The translations under genes were made by a program, and so were the position numbers. Positions 1 through 12,763 of a stretch of DNA of 64,000 bases are shown here, piece after piece. The first letter of the stretch is position 1. Every line of letters begins with the position of its first letter. The notes beneath the pieces are model-generated. The model ran no database searches. It was given only the letters and a program-made list of their open reading frames with translations, and was not told where the DNA came from. Source of the stretch: Eudorina sp. 2006-703-Eu-15 (Eukaryota > Chlorophyta > Chlorophyceae > Chlamydomonadales > Volvocaceae); the NCBI GenBank assembly GCA_003117195.1, contig BDSI01000058.1, positions 685,675-749,674 of the forward strand, in the 5' to 3' direction.

Positions 1-721
1 CCCAGCCCCTCGATGAGCAGTCCGGCTGATGCGCGCCGCAGACTGAGCCCCCGGGCCGCACGTTTTATCTACCCCTCGCTTGCGGCATTGCACACTACCG
101 CCCTGGGGTTAAAACGCCGTGCGACACCTCTTTATGCATGGAGGGAGGGAGGGGGGAATGGTCCAGGTGCGCAAATCACGCCCAGTGCAATGCAGCTCTG
201 CGGTTCAGTTCTGGCCTCTCAATCCGCTCGTATTGCGGGGAATCGCATTTGGGATACGAATCATCAGGGGTCTGAAAGCAGCACCGGGCATCTCCCTCGC
301 GTCCCCTCTTGAGCGTGCTGCGTCCGTGTACGCGGCGTTCGTTCACTTCCGTACTTTCCCTAGTCCCATACTTCCCTTACGCCCCATGCTTTCCCTAGGC
401 CCCATACCTCCCCTAAGCAATCCCATTCTGGATCTCCCCCACACATTCTATACACTCCATCAGCCTCTTGACCTCTTCGGCCGCTCCCTTCCCCCGGCGC
501 GCAGGAACACCGTTCTGCGCTCCCGGCTGGACTGGTGTCCCCCGGCCGACCTCTCGGCCGCGGCTTGCTCGTCCTCCTCCTGGCTTCACCGCCGCCGCCG
601 CCGCGGCCAGCGCGACCGCGCCTCCGACGCGACCTCCGACACGGCCACGCCCTCAGCACCCGCCCAATCACCCGGCTCAGCCCCGGCCTGGGCGGCGCCC
701 CCCGCCTCGCTGTCCTGCCAG
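1..721. other. No gene recognised; upstream part of the TGD4-like gene or spacer
   Basis: I found no recognisable exon here. An open frame on the + strand runs in from about 119 and continues in phase into the exon placed at 722, but its translation from 300 to 720 is low-complexity (Pro, Ser, Arg, Ala) and resembles nothing I know. The N-terminal half of the TGD4-like protein is missing from the window, so its earlier exons probably lie to the left. Confidence 0.4.
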
Positions 722-3664
722 GTGCAGTCCCGCGTGGGGCGCTGGGCGGAAGTGCGGGCGGACCTGGGGGTGGGCCAGCGCACGTCGAACGTTGGCGGCG
801 GAGCAGCCGCGGATGGCGACTGGGCGCTGAAGCGGCACTCCTCGTCCAATGAGGGAGCTACGGCGGGGTCGGCGGCTGCCGTGACGCCGTTGCTGGTGGG
901 GCTGCAGGCCGGATCTCTTGCTGTGTCCCGGGGCCCGCTGGTGTGGCGCTGCGGCGTGTTGCAGGTGAGGGCGACGGCGGGAGGGGTTCGAGGGTCACAT
1001 GTTGGTTGGTTGGTCGGTTGGTTGGTTGGTTGGTCGGTTGGTTGCGGCGATATGGGGGATGAGGAAAATGGTGGCTTGCCGTCGAGTTGGGTGGTCAGGG
1101 ATGGCGACGGAGCGGGAACCGTCGAAGGGCGATACCATGGCGGTTATGGGGGCCGCGCGGTGAGGTGAGGGGAAGTCTTGCGGGTGGCAGGCTGGCGCAC
1201 ATCGCTCAGTAGACTACTGAAGATACCGGCGTCACATTTATTGACCAAACCACCGACCGACCGACGCCGGCTTACACAACGTACGTACCTGGTCTGCTGC
1301 CAGGTGACGGCGCCGCCGACAGTGCCGTTGGAAGGCGGGGCCACGGCGCTGCCGGCGTCGGCGGCGGCAGCCTCACCCGCTGCCGCCGCGGTCCCCCGCC
1401 TGGCGAGCGCCGTGTACGTCCAGGGCACGGTGGCACTCCAGGGAGAGCGTGTGCTGTGGCAGGCACCCAAGCGGCAGCCGCGGAGGCGCACCCGGACAGA
1501 GGTGCCCGGGCCGGAAGGATCCGCGGCGGCCGCCGGGGGCGTGGCTGCCGTCGCACCGGTGCTGGGAGCTCCCGCGCCGCCACTGCCGGCTGTCGCAGTG
1601 CGCCCTGCCGCCGGCAATTCTGCCGTGCGGCAAGGGGTCGGCGGCGCGAGTCACACCCCCGCACGCTCTACCGCTGATGAGAACGACGACGAGGACGACG
1701 ATGTGGATGTCGGCGTGCGACCCGGCAGTGCTGGGAAACCACCGCTGCTGCACCCGGGCCGTGCCGCGGCCGTCGCTGGCGGCAGCGGCGTGGCAGGCGG
1801 CGGCGGGAGTGGCACTGCGGGCGGCGGTGCGGGTGGTGGCGCGCCGTTCGGCATCCAGTTGCCGTCCGCACCCGCTGTGCAGGAGACCCTGATGGATGCG
1901 ACGCAGTCGTGCAGTCGGTTGCGTGACGATGTGACGGCGGCCACGCAGTGGGTCAAGGCCGGGGGGCTGGTGGAGCGGTTGGACGCGGCGGCGGCAGCGG
2001 CGGCGGCAGCGACCCCTGGGGCGGCGGCGGCGTCCAAGCGGCAGGCGGCGGCTGCGAAACCCACGCCTGGTGCGTCTCAACACTGACACTCACTGTGCAG
2101 CGATCACGCGTGGTGGCTCCGTGCTGTGCAGGACGGCAGCAGAGGGGGGATCTGCCGGGCCGAATCTGCTTGGGGGTCGGACTCAGATTGCGGAGGGCTG
2201 CGCGCGCGTCTGCGGTTAGGGTACGGATCTAGTCCTTGTTGGCGCCGACTGTATTTAGTAAGCGGTTGATTTCGTGTCTTCTATGCGCACCAAGCCAACG
2301 AAGTCAACCGTTAGTTTCGATTGGTAGTGTGTTGCAGCGCTGTGCGAGCAAGGGCGACTGGGGCCCCGCATGGCACATGGGGGACCCTCGCGCGCCGATC
2401 GTACGTGTGCCGGTGATCTCCGAGACGTCCTTACATCACGTCCCTCCCTGCTCTTGCCTCCTTTTTGCAATCGTGTCGTGCAACCTTGCATCGGCACGAT
2501 TGGGTGCGCCATGGCGGCGGCGGGCGCGTCGTACAGAAGCAGCCCAGGTTCCCTGGAGCGTCTTTGTAGGGGAGCCGTCGGTCAAGGTGGCGGGCGTGGC
2601 GGGTATCACGACGCGGGCGCCCGTGGTGGTCGTGACCCATGGGTCGGCAGCGACGCCCGACGCCGGCGCGCAGTCGCTGGATCCGGTGCGACAGACCTGG
2701 GTTCAGGACCTGGGTCTGTCTCGAGTGCTGCGGGGCCGCAGGCGGGGCGGTGCCGATGCGGACGCGGGCGGCGCGGCAGCGACGGAGGCGGCGGCGGCGG
2801 CGCCCGGCGGTGCGATCATCCCGTCCGCTCGCTGTGTGCTGCGGCCGTTTGCCAGCGCCGCGGCCAGCGTGCAGGCGGGTCGCTTCAGCGGCTGGGTGCT
2901 GGACTTCACGCGGCTGTCGGCGCAGCTGGACTGCGGGCTGTTCCGACCGGGAGCGCCCAGGGGCCGTGGAAATGGTGAGCGCTGAGGGGGGCACGGGCCC
3001 CCTTGGCCGGGAGGGCACCTCCCCACAACAGGACATTCGTAACCCCATTTCGGAGACGTTTTGAGACTGGTTTTGGCGGGAAAGAGGGTTTTGTGTTTGT
3101 GCGAGTTTGTGCATCTGTGAAGAAGAGGCAAGCGGGGCTGAGATGGTGCAGCCTTCACCACAGCGCCCTAATCGATACACCCTGGCCGCCCTGACCTGGT
3201 CCTTCCGTTCTCCGCTCTCCGCCCATGCAGGCGAAGCGGCACGGCAGCGGCACCCCGCCTTCGCGCTGAGCGACACCGGCGCCTGGCACGCCCTGTCGCT
3301 GTCACTGTCCCAGCAACTCATCGGACCCCTCCGGTTCGCGGCGGACTGGAGGTACGAGCTGGCGTCGGGGCGCCCGCTGGCGTTGCCACCGGCGCCGCCG
3401 TCGGCGACGGTGCCGCCGCTGGACGCCGCGGCGACGCCGCTGGAGGCGGCGCGGGCCGCCGCCGGTGCTGCGGCCGCCGCGGGGTCGTGGATGAGCGGCG
3501 CGGCGGCGGCAGTGGCGGACCACACGACGGGGATGCGGCCGCGGCTGCTGGACGCGGTGTACGCGCTGGACCTGGCGGTGCCGGGGACCCGGGGGGTGGC
3601 GAGGGTGGTGGCCTGGTACGCGCCGCAGCGGCGCGAGGGCATGGTGGAGGTGCGGCTGTTTTGA
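722..3664 (+). CDS. TGD4: TGD4-like chloroplast lipid-transfer protein, 3' part
   Basis: Plant TGD4 is a beta-barrel-like protein of the chloroplast outer envelope that works in ER-to-plastid lipid traffic. Exons fitted by splice site and phase: about 722-964, 1304-2069, 2570-2974 and 3231-3664, joined at phases 0, 1 and 1, ending in TGA. Recognition rests on the C-terminus. The exon ending at 2974 has FASAAASVQAGRFSGWVLDF followed by TRLSAQLD, matching the plant segment 'LGRASLTAQYGNFQKFFFDL' then TRFHARLD. The last exon has SLSQQLIGPLRFAADWRYEL, and it ends in VVAWYAPQRREGMVEVRLF, the counterpart of the plant end VVSYSPKQNEFMVELRFFE. The 1304-2069 exon is rich in Ala, Gly and Pro and much less conserved. 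The 5' boundary is uncertain: 722 is only the nearest in-phase acceptor, and the N-terminal half is not in the window. Confidence 0.72.
1000..1044. repeat. GGTT/GGTC microsatellite in TGD4 intron
   Basis: About ten repeats of a 4-base unit (ggtt, with ggtc variants) lie just after the donor at 965 in the first visible TGD4 intron. Confidence 0.85.
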
Positions 3665-4551
3665 GGAGGTAGATGGTGTGAGGGTCTCGGCGAGGGGGAG
3701 ACCGCAAAGGGAAGGGAAGGGGGCTCGAAACAGGTTCCCGAACTGGACTCACAAGTTGTAGTTCCGGAGCTGCGTAGAGGAATAGGAGACTAGTGTTATT
3801 TGCGCACTGTGGATGGTGCTCAAGAGAGGTAAAAGGCTGAGGGTCCTTGTATCTCTGTAGGGGGTTGAAGGCCAGGCACATGCCGATTGTGCGACGGCAC
3901 AATAAGAGATGCACCGAAGGCGGCATGTACCGCACGGTGTGCATTTAAAGCTGTAATTGAATTGTGTGATGCCTGTCATGAGTGAGCTGTCATGAGTGAG
4001 CAAGTCAGGCGAAGCGAGGTGTGTGATCCTTAGGTTGCTCCAGTAGCCGAGGCTAACTGCCTCACGGCGGTCGGCACCTCTTAGCCCGTCAGGCACAATC
4101 CTTAGCATTTGTTCAAATTTATCACAATGTTCCGTCCTCTTGTACCATGATGCGTCGCGACGATTGTTTGATAGCACCACATCTTTAGTTCCTTACGGAA
4201 GGAACTGTACCGGTTGACAATTGGTCGCTGTACCGTGTCCGACGGAAAACACCTCCACCGCCTTATATTTTGTGTAGCTGGAGGGTTGTGACATCAAGTG
4301 AAAATTTGCCGGATTATAAATTTCGCGATACAGGTCTCACCACGTCGTCAGGTGGAAACTGTTGCGTGTGGCGCTCGACTTCAGTCCAGATAATTTGAAA
4401 CATGATTTGCAATCCTGCATGAAGCGACCAATTTGTTAGCAAAAGTCCCTCGTCAAGCGCGACAGCCTCTTCTGCCATCAACGTCCCGACACATCGCGCG
4501 ACACCTACCACACCGCGCGCACAACTTACAGAACCAGCGCTACGCATCACG
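3665..4551. other. TGD4 3' UTR and COX15 upstream region
   Basis: No coding sequence is seen. A TGTAA poly(A) signal lies at 3952-3956, about 290 bases after the TGD4 stop, so the transcript probably ends near 3970. The remaining 580 bases would hold the COX15 promoter and 5' UTR. I recognise no core promoter element. Confidence 0.55.
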
Positions 4552-7500
4552 ATGTCAGGAACGGAGAGGTCACGTTGCGCGCTCCTGGTGCGCCAGTTCT
4601 CTCGCCTCGTGGGTGAAAGCGCCCAATCGGCAGCCTGTCAGTGCAGCAAAGCCACAGCGTCGGCCGCCGCACAGCATCCTTGGCGGCTACTCGATGCGTC
4701 AGCATCCTTGATGCTCGCGGCGGCGTCCGCCACGGGCGCCTCGCGCGCCCCACTGCAGCGGGCCCCCGCCTGGTCAGCCCTCCGAGGTTTCGCCGCCCAA
4801 GCCACCGCGGGCGCAGCCGGCCGGGCCTCCGCGGCCTCCGCATCCGCCGCAACCCGGCCACACGCTCCCAAGGGAATGCTCCTCGCCGCGGGCTTGCTGT
4901 CCAGGCGAGCTGCCGGGACATCCGCCGCGGTGAGACGTCCAGCCGCTGCAGACAGACTCGCAGCTTGGGCGGGAATATTCAAACGGGACCCAAATTGCGG
5001 AGCGGCGGATCTGTCGGTGGCAAGGCAGGGGTGTGAAGAGGGAGGAGGGAGAGGGGCCGCCTCTCTAGGCACCCGCTGGGCCTCTAGGGCTTCTGGGCGC
5101 TGATGGCTTGGATGGAGCTCTCCGCTGGCTGCCCCGCCTTCTCTTTTCCCCCTCCCCCTCCCCCCTCCCTCTTCGCCGCACATGGTCCACAGCCTGCCGT
5201 CAACCACTCCCCCGAGATCCCTAGCCCGCGACCCGCACGACGCAAACCGCCACCGCAACCCACTCCAACCCAACGCGGCTCTGCCCGCCCCCCCCCGCGG
5301 GCTTCCCTGCACTGACCTGCGCCTCCGCAGGGTTACGCCACGGCCGCGGCTGAGGGCGCCACCGGCGCCGCCGCCGCCGGCGCGGCGGCTGCCGCCGCCG
5401 CCGCCTCGAGCCGGCGGCTGCACGGCGGCTCCGCTCTGAGCGCGGGCCTATCCTCGGGCGTCCGACTGGCCCTGGCGGGCTGGCTGGGGCTGTGCTCCGT
5501 GTGGGTGTACAGCATGGTGGTGCTGGGGGGCATCACGAGGCTCACCAGGTCGGGGCTGTCCATGACGGAGTGGAAGCTGGCAGGTGGGGAGGGGCCGGGG
5601 AGGGGTGGCGATTGGTCAGGGGGCCGAGTGAGGGGCGGCGCGATGGGGGCCGGGACCGGGGGCGGGGGCGGGCCCTGGGCCGGGGCCGGGGCCGAGGCAG
5701 GACATCTGGGTCCGGGCGGGCTGGTGGTCTTGGGCACGGGCGTGATGTGGGGTAGAGGTGTACACTGGGGTGCGGCATGGAGGGGTACGGGTGGGCTCTG
5801 GCTCGGTCTGGTCTGGTCGGGGCGGATATGGTTTCAAGGGGCAGCATGCTCCGCGCCCAGTAGGATCGGAGGAGGGCGGTCAGAGGTCGAGGAGTCCCCC
5901 CGGGTCGTGACGCACGGGGAGCGCGACCCGCAGGATTGTGGGGCCCGTTGGCGGTTGTGGGTACGGACACTGTACGGAGAGAGTGTCAGTCGATTGAGTC
6001 GGACGGTCATGCGCCTCACGCCATCGTACCTTTCCGTGTGCCTATGTGTCAGGAGAACGGAGCTGCCGTACGATGTGTGTATGTGTATGTGTCGTGTCAT
6101 TCTTGGCGGCCCTGTTAAGAGCCAGGCGTGCACCCTTCCCCCTTTCCCCCCCCTGTCTCCTAGACCGCCCTGGTCCAGTCCCGTTTCCACCGAATCCGTG
6201 CCCTGCCAGTCAGCGAAGTTCATCGCTGCCCGCCGATTCCCTACACCGCCCTGTCACCCCAACCCCGCGAGTCGCCCCGCCCCGGCCCCCCTTCACCCGC
6301 CAATCTCAGGCGAGCGGCCCCCCTGGACCGATGAGGAGTGGGCGGCGGAGTTCACCAAGTACCAGGCCAGCCCCGAGTTCCAGAAGGTGGGGACGGGGCC
6401 ATGAGGGTGTTTTGCTGCTGCCGCTGCCGTTGCCGCTGCCGCTGCCGCTGCCAGGCCCTGACTACAGCCATGCGCCGCTAAACAACGGGTCGCAGTTGTC
6501 GTTAGTTGTCGATAGCTGTTTGCGCATTAGGGCGGTTGCTGACGTCGACAGGGACCGAACACTTGGGTTCTCGCAGTCCGCAGAGATGGCACTTTCAAGT
6601 CCTAGGGTCGGCAGCACAGCCGCGGGATGTCGGCAGGGAGGTGCCAACGCACGTCCGCAACCGATGACGCCAACCGCCCACAACTGTCCACAACCGTCCA
6701 ACCAATTCCCCAACCGTCGACATGCAGGTGCACCGCGGCATGACCCTCGATGAGTTCAAATTTATCTACTGGATGGAGTATGCGCACCGGTGGGAGGGAC
6801 GGGACACGGGAGGTGGAGGCCGACCGGGGGGCGCGTGGTGACTTTTCGCCATTTCGCTGTCTTTATTGACAAAAGGGTGGTGGGCCTGGTGGGACTGAAT
6901 CAGGCGGGGGCCCGGAGCCGCATGAAACCGAACGCAGAGAGGGCCCGAAAGCACGAGCAGCAGCCGGAGTCGTGCCGGGGGGAGATGGGCTGCGTCAAAG
7001 AGCGAGTGCGCTGTCGCGGGTGCTGTCGCCGCCCCTGGCTGCTTGCCACCGCTGTACGGCACGTCGCTCTTCCTGCACCCGAGCCCCCTCCCTCGGCCTG
7101 AATGCGCTCTTGGCTTGTTTTTCGTGTGGGCCTCCCCTGAGCCCTGACCTCCCTGACTCTCTCTCGGGGATCTCCCGCTGCCCCCCGTTCTTTTAAACAC
7201 GCACAGCATGTGGGGCCGCTTCCTGGGCCTGGCCTTCGCGGTGCCCGCCACCTACTTCCTGGCGCGCGGCTGGGTGACGGGGGCGCTGGGGCGGCGGCTG
7301 GGGCTGCTGTTCTTCATGGGCGGCACCCAGGGGCTGGTGGGCTGGTGGATGGTCCGCAGCGGGCTGGAGGTGAGGGCCGGAGGACTCGCCGTAGGACGGG
7401 AGGAAGGGGAGGGAGGAAGGGGAGGGAGGAAGGGGAGGGAGGAAGGGGAGGGAGGAAGGGGAGGGAGGAAGGGGAGGGAGGAAGGGGAGGGAGGAAGGGG

Positions 7501-10500
7501 AGGGAGGAAGGGGAGGGAGAGGGGGAGGGAGAGGGAGAGGGGGAGGGAGAGGGGGAGGGAGAGGGGGAGGGAGAGGGGGAGGGAGAGGGGGAGGGAGAGG
7601 GGGAGGGAGAGGGGGAGGGAGAGGGGGAGCTCCCTGCGGTTGCGCTATCTTAATTGATGTCAAGGAGAGAGGCGGAAGGCCTTGCCCTCACCTACGCTGA
7701 CCGGTCCCCTGGGTTGGGCTTTCATTGCATCCCCCTTTTTGTCAATAAAGACAGCGTTGCATCCCCCCTACACACACACCGTATGGACGGGCTTCTCATT
7801 AAACACACACCCTGGGCGGGTTGCAATTCTCAACACACCCTGTATGTGCGCAGGAGCCCGAGCACGAGTGGGCCGCCCCCCGGGTGTCCCCCTACCGCCT
7901 GGCCGCCCACCTGGTGTCGGCCTTCGCCATATACGCCACCTTGGTGTGGACCACACTGGGTAGGGAGGGCGGGGAGGGCGGGGAGGGCAGGGAGGGCAGG
8001 GAGGGCAGGGAGGGCGGGGAGGGCAGGGAGGGCAGGGAGGGCAGGGAGGGCAGGGAGGGCAGGGAGGGCACAGGGAGGGCAGGGAGGGCAGGGAGGGCAG
8101 GGAGGGCAGGGAGGGCAGGGAGGGCAGGGAGGGCAGGAAGGGCAGGAAGGGCAGGAAGGGCAGGGAGGGCAGGGAGGGCAGGGCTGGGTAACTTGGGGAA
8201 GGAAATTTAGGAATGCAAGGGACTGCGAGAGGGGGAAAGGGGTGCAGGGCCTTGAGCTGGGCGGCCCCGCACTGGGAGAGCCATGCAGGGTCCTGATGTC
8301 TTCCGTGGTTCAAAGCGTCTGCCTGCCTGGCTGCCTGCCTGGCTGCCTAGGTGCGCGAGAACCAGTGTGTGGGCCGGAGCCAGGAGCTCCGCTGGTGGAC
8401 AGGCTGCTGCGCCCTAACCTTGGGCGCTTGGTCAGGCTGCCAGCGTCTAGGAGCCCCTTGGCTGCCCCGCAGTCTGCTGCTCTGCACTGCCATGAAAGGA
8501 ATGCTTTCGGATGAGCCTTAGTCAGATTATAGGCATGGACCCGTGGGTCTTTCGTGGCAGCGACCATGTGCATGTATAATGACATGACCCGCCCGCCTGC
8601 CTACCTCCTCCCCTGCCTACCCCCGCCTCCGCCTGCCTCCGCCTGCCTCCGCCTGCCCCCGCCTGCCTCCGCCTGCCTCCGCCTGCCTCCGCCTGCCTCC
8701 GCCCGCCTGCCTACCCCTCCCCCCCCTCTTGCCTACCCCCGCCTCCGCCTGCCTCCGCCTGCCTCCGCCTGCCTCCGCCTGCCTCCGCCTGCCTCCGCCT
8801 GCCTCCGCCTGCGCCCGCGGCCCCTCTCACCTCGTCCCCGGGCAGACCTGCTGCACCCGCATCCCGCCACGCTGGGCGCCCCCACCGAGGTGGTTACCTC
8901 CACCGCAGCGGCGCGGCGGGTGCTGCTGCCACTGGCGGCGCTGATTGCCGTCACCGCCACCTCGGGGGCCTTCGTGGCAGGTAGGGCGGGAGCAGACTGT
9001 CGCGGCGGCGGTGCAGTCCCTTGCTTTTCACCTGCCAGGCGGGAAAGGGGATAGGATGCGAAAGGTCAAAGCTGAGGCTTGAGAGCGCTTGCGTGTACGT
9101 ACATTTCTGTGATCGTCCACTTCCAACCCATGGGTCGGTGTACGGCGTTTCGATCCGCCCTGTCTTTGCAGGCATGGACGCCGGCCGCGCCTTCAACACG
9201 TGGCCGCTGATGAACGGGCGCTGGGTGCCGGAGGAGTACGTGGACGAGCGACTGGGGCTGTCACCGCTCCGGAACCTGTTTGAGAACACGGCGGCGGTGC
9301 AGTTCAACCACAGGTGTGGGGTTACGGCGGTGATAGGGGGGCGCCGTTTAGGGGGCCGTGCATTCGGTGATGCTTTTCGCGGTTTCGCTGTCTTGACCGA
9401 AGGGGCCGTGCGTGCCTGGGAAGGGGCACGGACGAGGCACGGGGAAAACCCCAGGGCGTGGGATTGCGCGTTGGAATCGAATGCTGGGAATCATTCCATG
9501 TTACAGTATTTCGTTTTGGGCGCGGCCCCAGCGTGAAGCGCGTTCGAGGGGCCTCCCGTCCTGAAGGAGCGGAAGAGCAGGCGCTCATGGTGTGTCTGTA
9601 AACATAAAACAGTCAATGAGCCACATTGGACCCAGAGGGTCATTGGTGGCAGCCTCAGCCTCCTCCGATATCACAACCGGCGAATGGACAAACCGTGTCC
9701 CCACACAGGTGCACCCAGCCAACACCAAAAAGACCCGGCCCGGGCCCGTTGTGTGAACGTACGTTTGTACGATCGGGTCCAACTCCTTCCGCACCCTCCC
9801 GCTCCTCCTCCACTGCGGGCTGCCCCCGGCCCTCTTTTCCCTGCTTGCCCCCGGCCCTCTTGAAGGTGCCTGGCTACCACGACGCTGCTGGCGGTGGGGG
9901 CGGCGTGGCTGAGGTACAAGGGCGGCTCGCAGCTGCCGGCCCGGGCCACCATGGCGCTGCACGCGGTGGCGGCCATCACGGCGGCACAGGTGGGCAGTGA
10001 CGCCCTGGAGCAGTGACGTTGGGGCTGGGCGGAAGGAAAGCGCGAACGGAGAACGAACGACATAAGGGTGATCCCGTTGATCCCTTTTGGGGTCCGCTGT
10101 AACGTGCATTCATTCATTCTTTAATTAATTCATTCATTCATATGGGTGGTAGCTGGTGGCCATGGGTATATGATTGTTAGCTGCACTGCTGGTGGTGGTG
10201 ATGGATGAGGTGGCGGCGATGCGGGTCTGCGGAGGTCCAACCGTCCCGGGAATCCTCTGGCAAGTATGCAACCCGTCCCGTCCCCCGCCTTGTCTTTGGT
10301 CCTTTCAGTTATGGTATTTAAAAAGGGCCGCGGTTTGTCCCTGTTTGGTTCCTGCCGGCTTATTGGTTCCCCTCTTCCTGACCCATTCAGCTGCGCCTCA
10401 CCCGTCCTCCCCGTACCCGGACTGACACCGCCACCTCCCCTCACGTGGCTTCCGCAGTTCGCGCTGGGGGTCTACACGCTGCTGCAGTACGTGCCGGTCG

Positions 10501-10769
10501 CGCTGGGCTCCGCCCACCAAGCCAACGCGCTCAACCTCTTCACGGCGGCGCTGGCGCTGCTGCACGCCTGCCGACCGCCGGCGCCGGCGTCGGGCGGCCT
10601 GGCGGCCGCTGCGGCGCCGCTGCTGACGCCGGCGGCGGTGGCGGCGGTGGGGGCCATCGGCTTCACGGTGGCCACCCAGAACGGCACCCTCACGCAGAGC
10701 CCAGCGTATCTGGGTCCCAGCGACGGGGATCGGTCCGCCGGGGCGATTCAATCCCCGTCGGCCAAGTAA
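4552..10769 (+). CDS. COX15: Heme A synthase COX15, mitochondrial
   Basis: Converts heme O to heme A for cytochrome c oxidase, in the inner mitochondrial membrane. Ten exons join in phase to 583 codons plus stop: 4552-4929, 5331-5583, 6310-6386, 6728-6789, 7207-7369, 7854-7959, 8846-8980, 9172-9313, 9866-9989, 10458-10769. Residues 1 to about 150 are Ala-, Arg- and Ser-rich and look like a transit peptide plus linker. The family body starts at VVLGGITRLTRSGLSMTEWK. It continues with WTDEEWAAEFTKYQ and FKFIYWMEYAHR, then PYRLAAHL, GMDAGRAFNTWPLMNGRW, AVQFNHR and VALGSAHQANAL. The four expected heme-ligand histidines are present near residues 256, 330, 438 and 500. The first exon's donor (GTGAGA at 4930) and the acceptor before 5331 are both phase 0, which supports the start at 4552. 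A TGTAA signal lies at 11153-11157. Several introns are packed with G-rich repeats. Confidence 0.93.
6839..6885 (-). repeat. Dispersed motif with gtcaataaagac core, copy in COX15 intron 4
   Basis: Reverse-strand copy of tttgtcaataaagacagcg, extended by aaatggcgaaaagt. Related copies: 7737-7757 (+), 9370-9405 (-, diverged), 25341-25361 (+), and three in CutA intron 3. The core gtc-aataaa-gac could form a small hairpin. Confidence 0.7.
7398..7629. repeat. Purine-only minisatellite in COX15 intron 5
   Basis: The + strand is almost pure G and A. It starts with a 13-base unit (ggaggaaggggag) and then changes to a 12-base unit (gggagggagagg). It fills about half of the intron between exons 7207-7369 and 7854-7959. 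The translated Glu/Gly/Arg frames here are artefacts of the repeat. Confidence 0.95.
7961..8185. repeat. G-rich 9-base minisatellite in COX15 intron 6
   Basis: About 24 copies of the unit gggagggca, starting immediately after the donor GT at 7960. Every copy has runs of three G on the sense strand. Confidence 0.95.
8590..8818. repeat. 10-base CCTGCCTCCG minisatellite in COX15 intron 6
   Basis: Two blocks of a 10-base unit (cctgcctccg) separated by a short C-rich stretch near 8705-8735, directly before the acceptor of the exon at 8846. C-rich on the sense strand, in contrast to the G-rich block at the other end of the same intron. Confidence 0.93.
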
Positions 10770-12763
10770 GAACGCATCCACAGCTGCCACAGACAGGTAG
10801 TAGATACGGCCGAGGCCGCCTGTGGCCGTCCGTGGGGATGTGGTGATGGGGAGGCGGCGGACAGGGCGCGATGGCGCTGGGTTCGGTCCCGCAGGGCGGC
10901 CGCGGAGCGGCGTCCGGGGCTGGGTGGGGTGCGGGGTCCTGTGGATCTGCCGCGGGGGCGGACCCCCGGGACGCCTTTGAGTGCGTAGCGGTCCAGGGGC
11001 GGGCGCGTCGCGGCGCAGCGGGCGAGACCGAGCCCCGAGCCCCGAGGCACGCACGCACGCAAGGCATGTATGAGGGCGACGGCTGGCGTGTGCGCGCTCT
11101 GCGGTTCTCACCAGTGTAGGTCGTGAGCTGGGGGCCACGTGGATGGGGACCTTGTAACCATGAACTCTGTGAGCGTCCTCTCGCAGTTCGTCAGGCCCGG
11201 CAGCCGAGGAGCGGCAGCGCTCCGGTCGCGTGAGGTGGAGCACATGCACGTATGGGGGTTGGTCGTCCAGCACGGCGCAACGAAGGGAGCGGCGGGCTGT
11301 GGGTGGCTTCCACCGGCATGCGTCCACCGCAACATTGGCATGTGGGTTCGTGAGGTGACACCGATGACGCTCTGAATGCTTGGGGCCAGCCCGGCCCAGG
11401 CCTATGAGCAACGCTAGGTTCAGGGAAAGGGAGGAAGATGGAGGCGCGCCCGAGGCGGCTACCGTTTACCGCGATACGGTACTGAGGCCACCTGCTCGCG
11501 TGTTGTGCTGTGGTGCCCCTTGATGGTGCCCCCATGTAGCGATGTTCACAAACGGGCCCTCTCCTGGGGGGCATAGGCAGCTCGGCCCATTGACTTGTCT
11601 CGGCCGCATCTGTCGAGACCCCTAGGGCATCCATGACGTCGTTCACTATACAGCAATTCCTGGCGCGCAATCGACAGATCGCAACCTCGCCCACTACGTA
11701 CACCGAGATGACATATTTGAGACCCACGGGTCTCTGCCGTGCGAGCGATGGCCCCTGAGGTGACCGCCCGACCGGTCCTGTCTGGGCACCATCCCACCAT
11801 GACTCTTAGTATGACACCACTGGACACAGTATGACACAATTGGCGCCCTAGTAGCTGAAGAGCGCTGTGGTGGTGGATATGATCTGCGCCCTTTCCCCGC
11901 CTGGTTGCCGCGGCATGGCGCAGCACAAACAGGGAATCCTTGCATGCTGTAAGCTGCAGGCTACGTGCTTCAACGACAAGCAAGCACGCAGTGAACACCG
12001 CAGCTGAAGAGGTGCGTGACATGATGTCCTATCGGCCGCCCGTGCATGGGCGTGAAGCCTTTCACCTCTCAACTTTCAGGGGGCAAGGGTAGGAAGCTTG
12101 GGGCTGCCTGATGTCCAGCGAAGATCAAGTGGGAAATACTACTCCAGTAGTACGCAGGGGGACCCGTGTTGCGGGCATCCGCAAGCATGCAGCCAAAGAT
12201 GAACACCGTACATATCTACGGCAACCGAGGTCCTCCCCGCCAAAACCCGCATCGGCGTCCACACCCAGGCACCTGGCGCCTGGCGTGCATCTAAATACGC
12301 TGGGATGCCAAAACTGGACAATCCTCGACATAAATCATGCCTTGTTCTCTGTCTTTCTCCAGCATATACCGGTAGAAGTCAGAACGTTGGCGATGCAAGG
12401 GAAGCAACAATTTGCTTATCGTTTCGTCATCCCGTAGCAGCAAGGAACAGAGCTGCAGTCATTAAATAAGAAATCGCGTCATGGATACTAACAATGAAAT
12501 TTCCAAGGCCTGTCTACTCCTGGGCAGGTGTGCTTCAATTTATCCCCGACATCACCATACATCCAGATCAATAAGAAAATGTACTAAGTTAAGCCTGTTC
12601 AGTGCAGAACGGTGCAAAATGGTCCCTTCCGTACGCTTCCGTAGGGCCCATCCCGAGATCTCGGCTTTGCCTTTTTAGAGCAGCGACCTCACATCAGCCA
12701 AACAGCACCCCACGCGCACTTCACAGGTCCTCTCTCGCTTCCTATAACTTCCTAGCGAGCACA
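10770..12763. other. COX15 3' UTR and spacer before PSBX
   Basis: About 2 kb with no supported gene. TGTAA at 11153-11157 probably ends the COX15 transcript. Open frames on both strands at 11108-12437 have no codon bias or motif that I trust. The last few hundred bases should contain the PSBX promoter; no specific element is recognised. Confidence 0.55.

Noticed and set aside
7208..7657. Frames rich in Glu-Gly or Arg-Gly at the purine tract
   Set aside because: Only the first part (7207-7369) is a real COX15 exon; the rest is the intronic minisatellite read past the donor at 7370.
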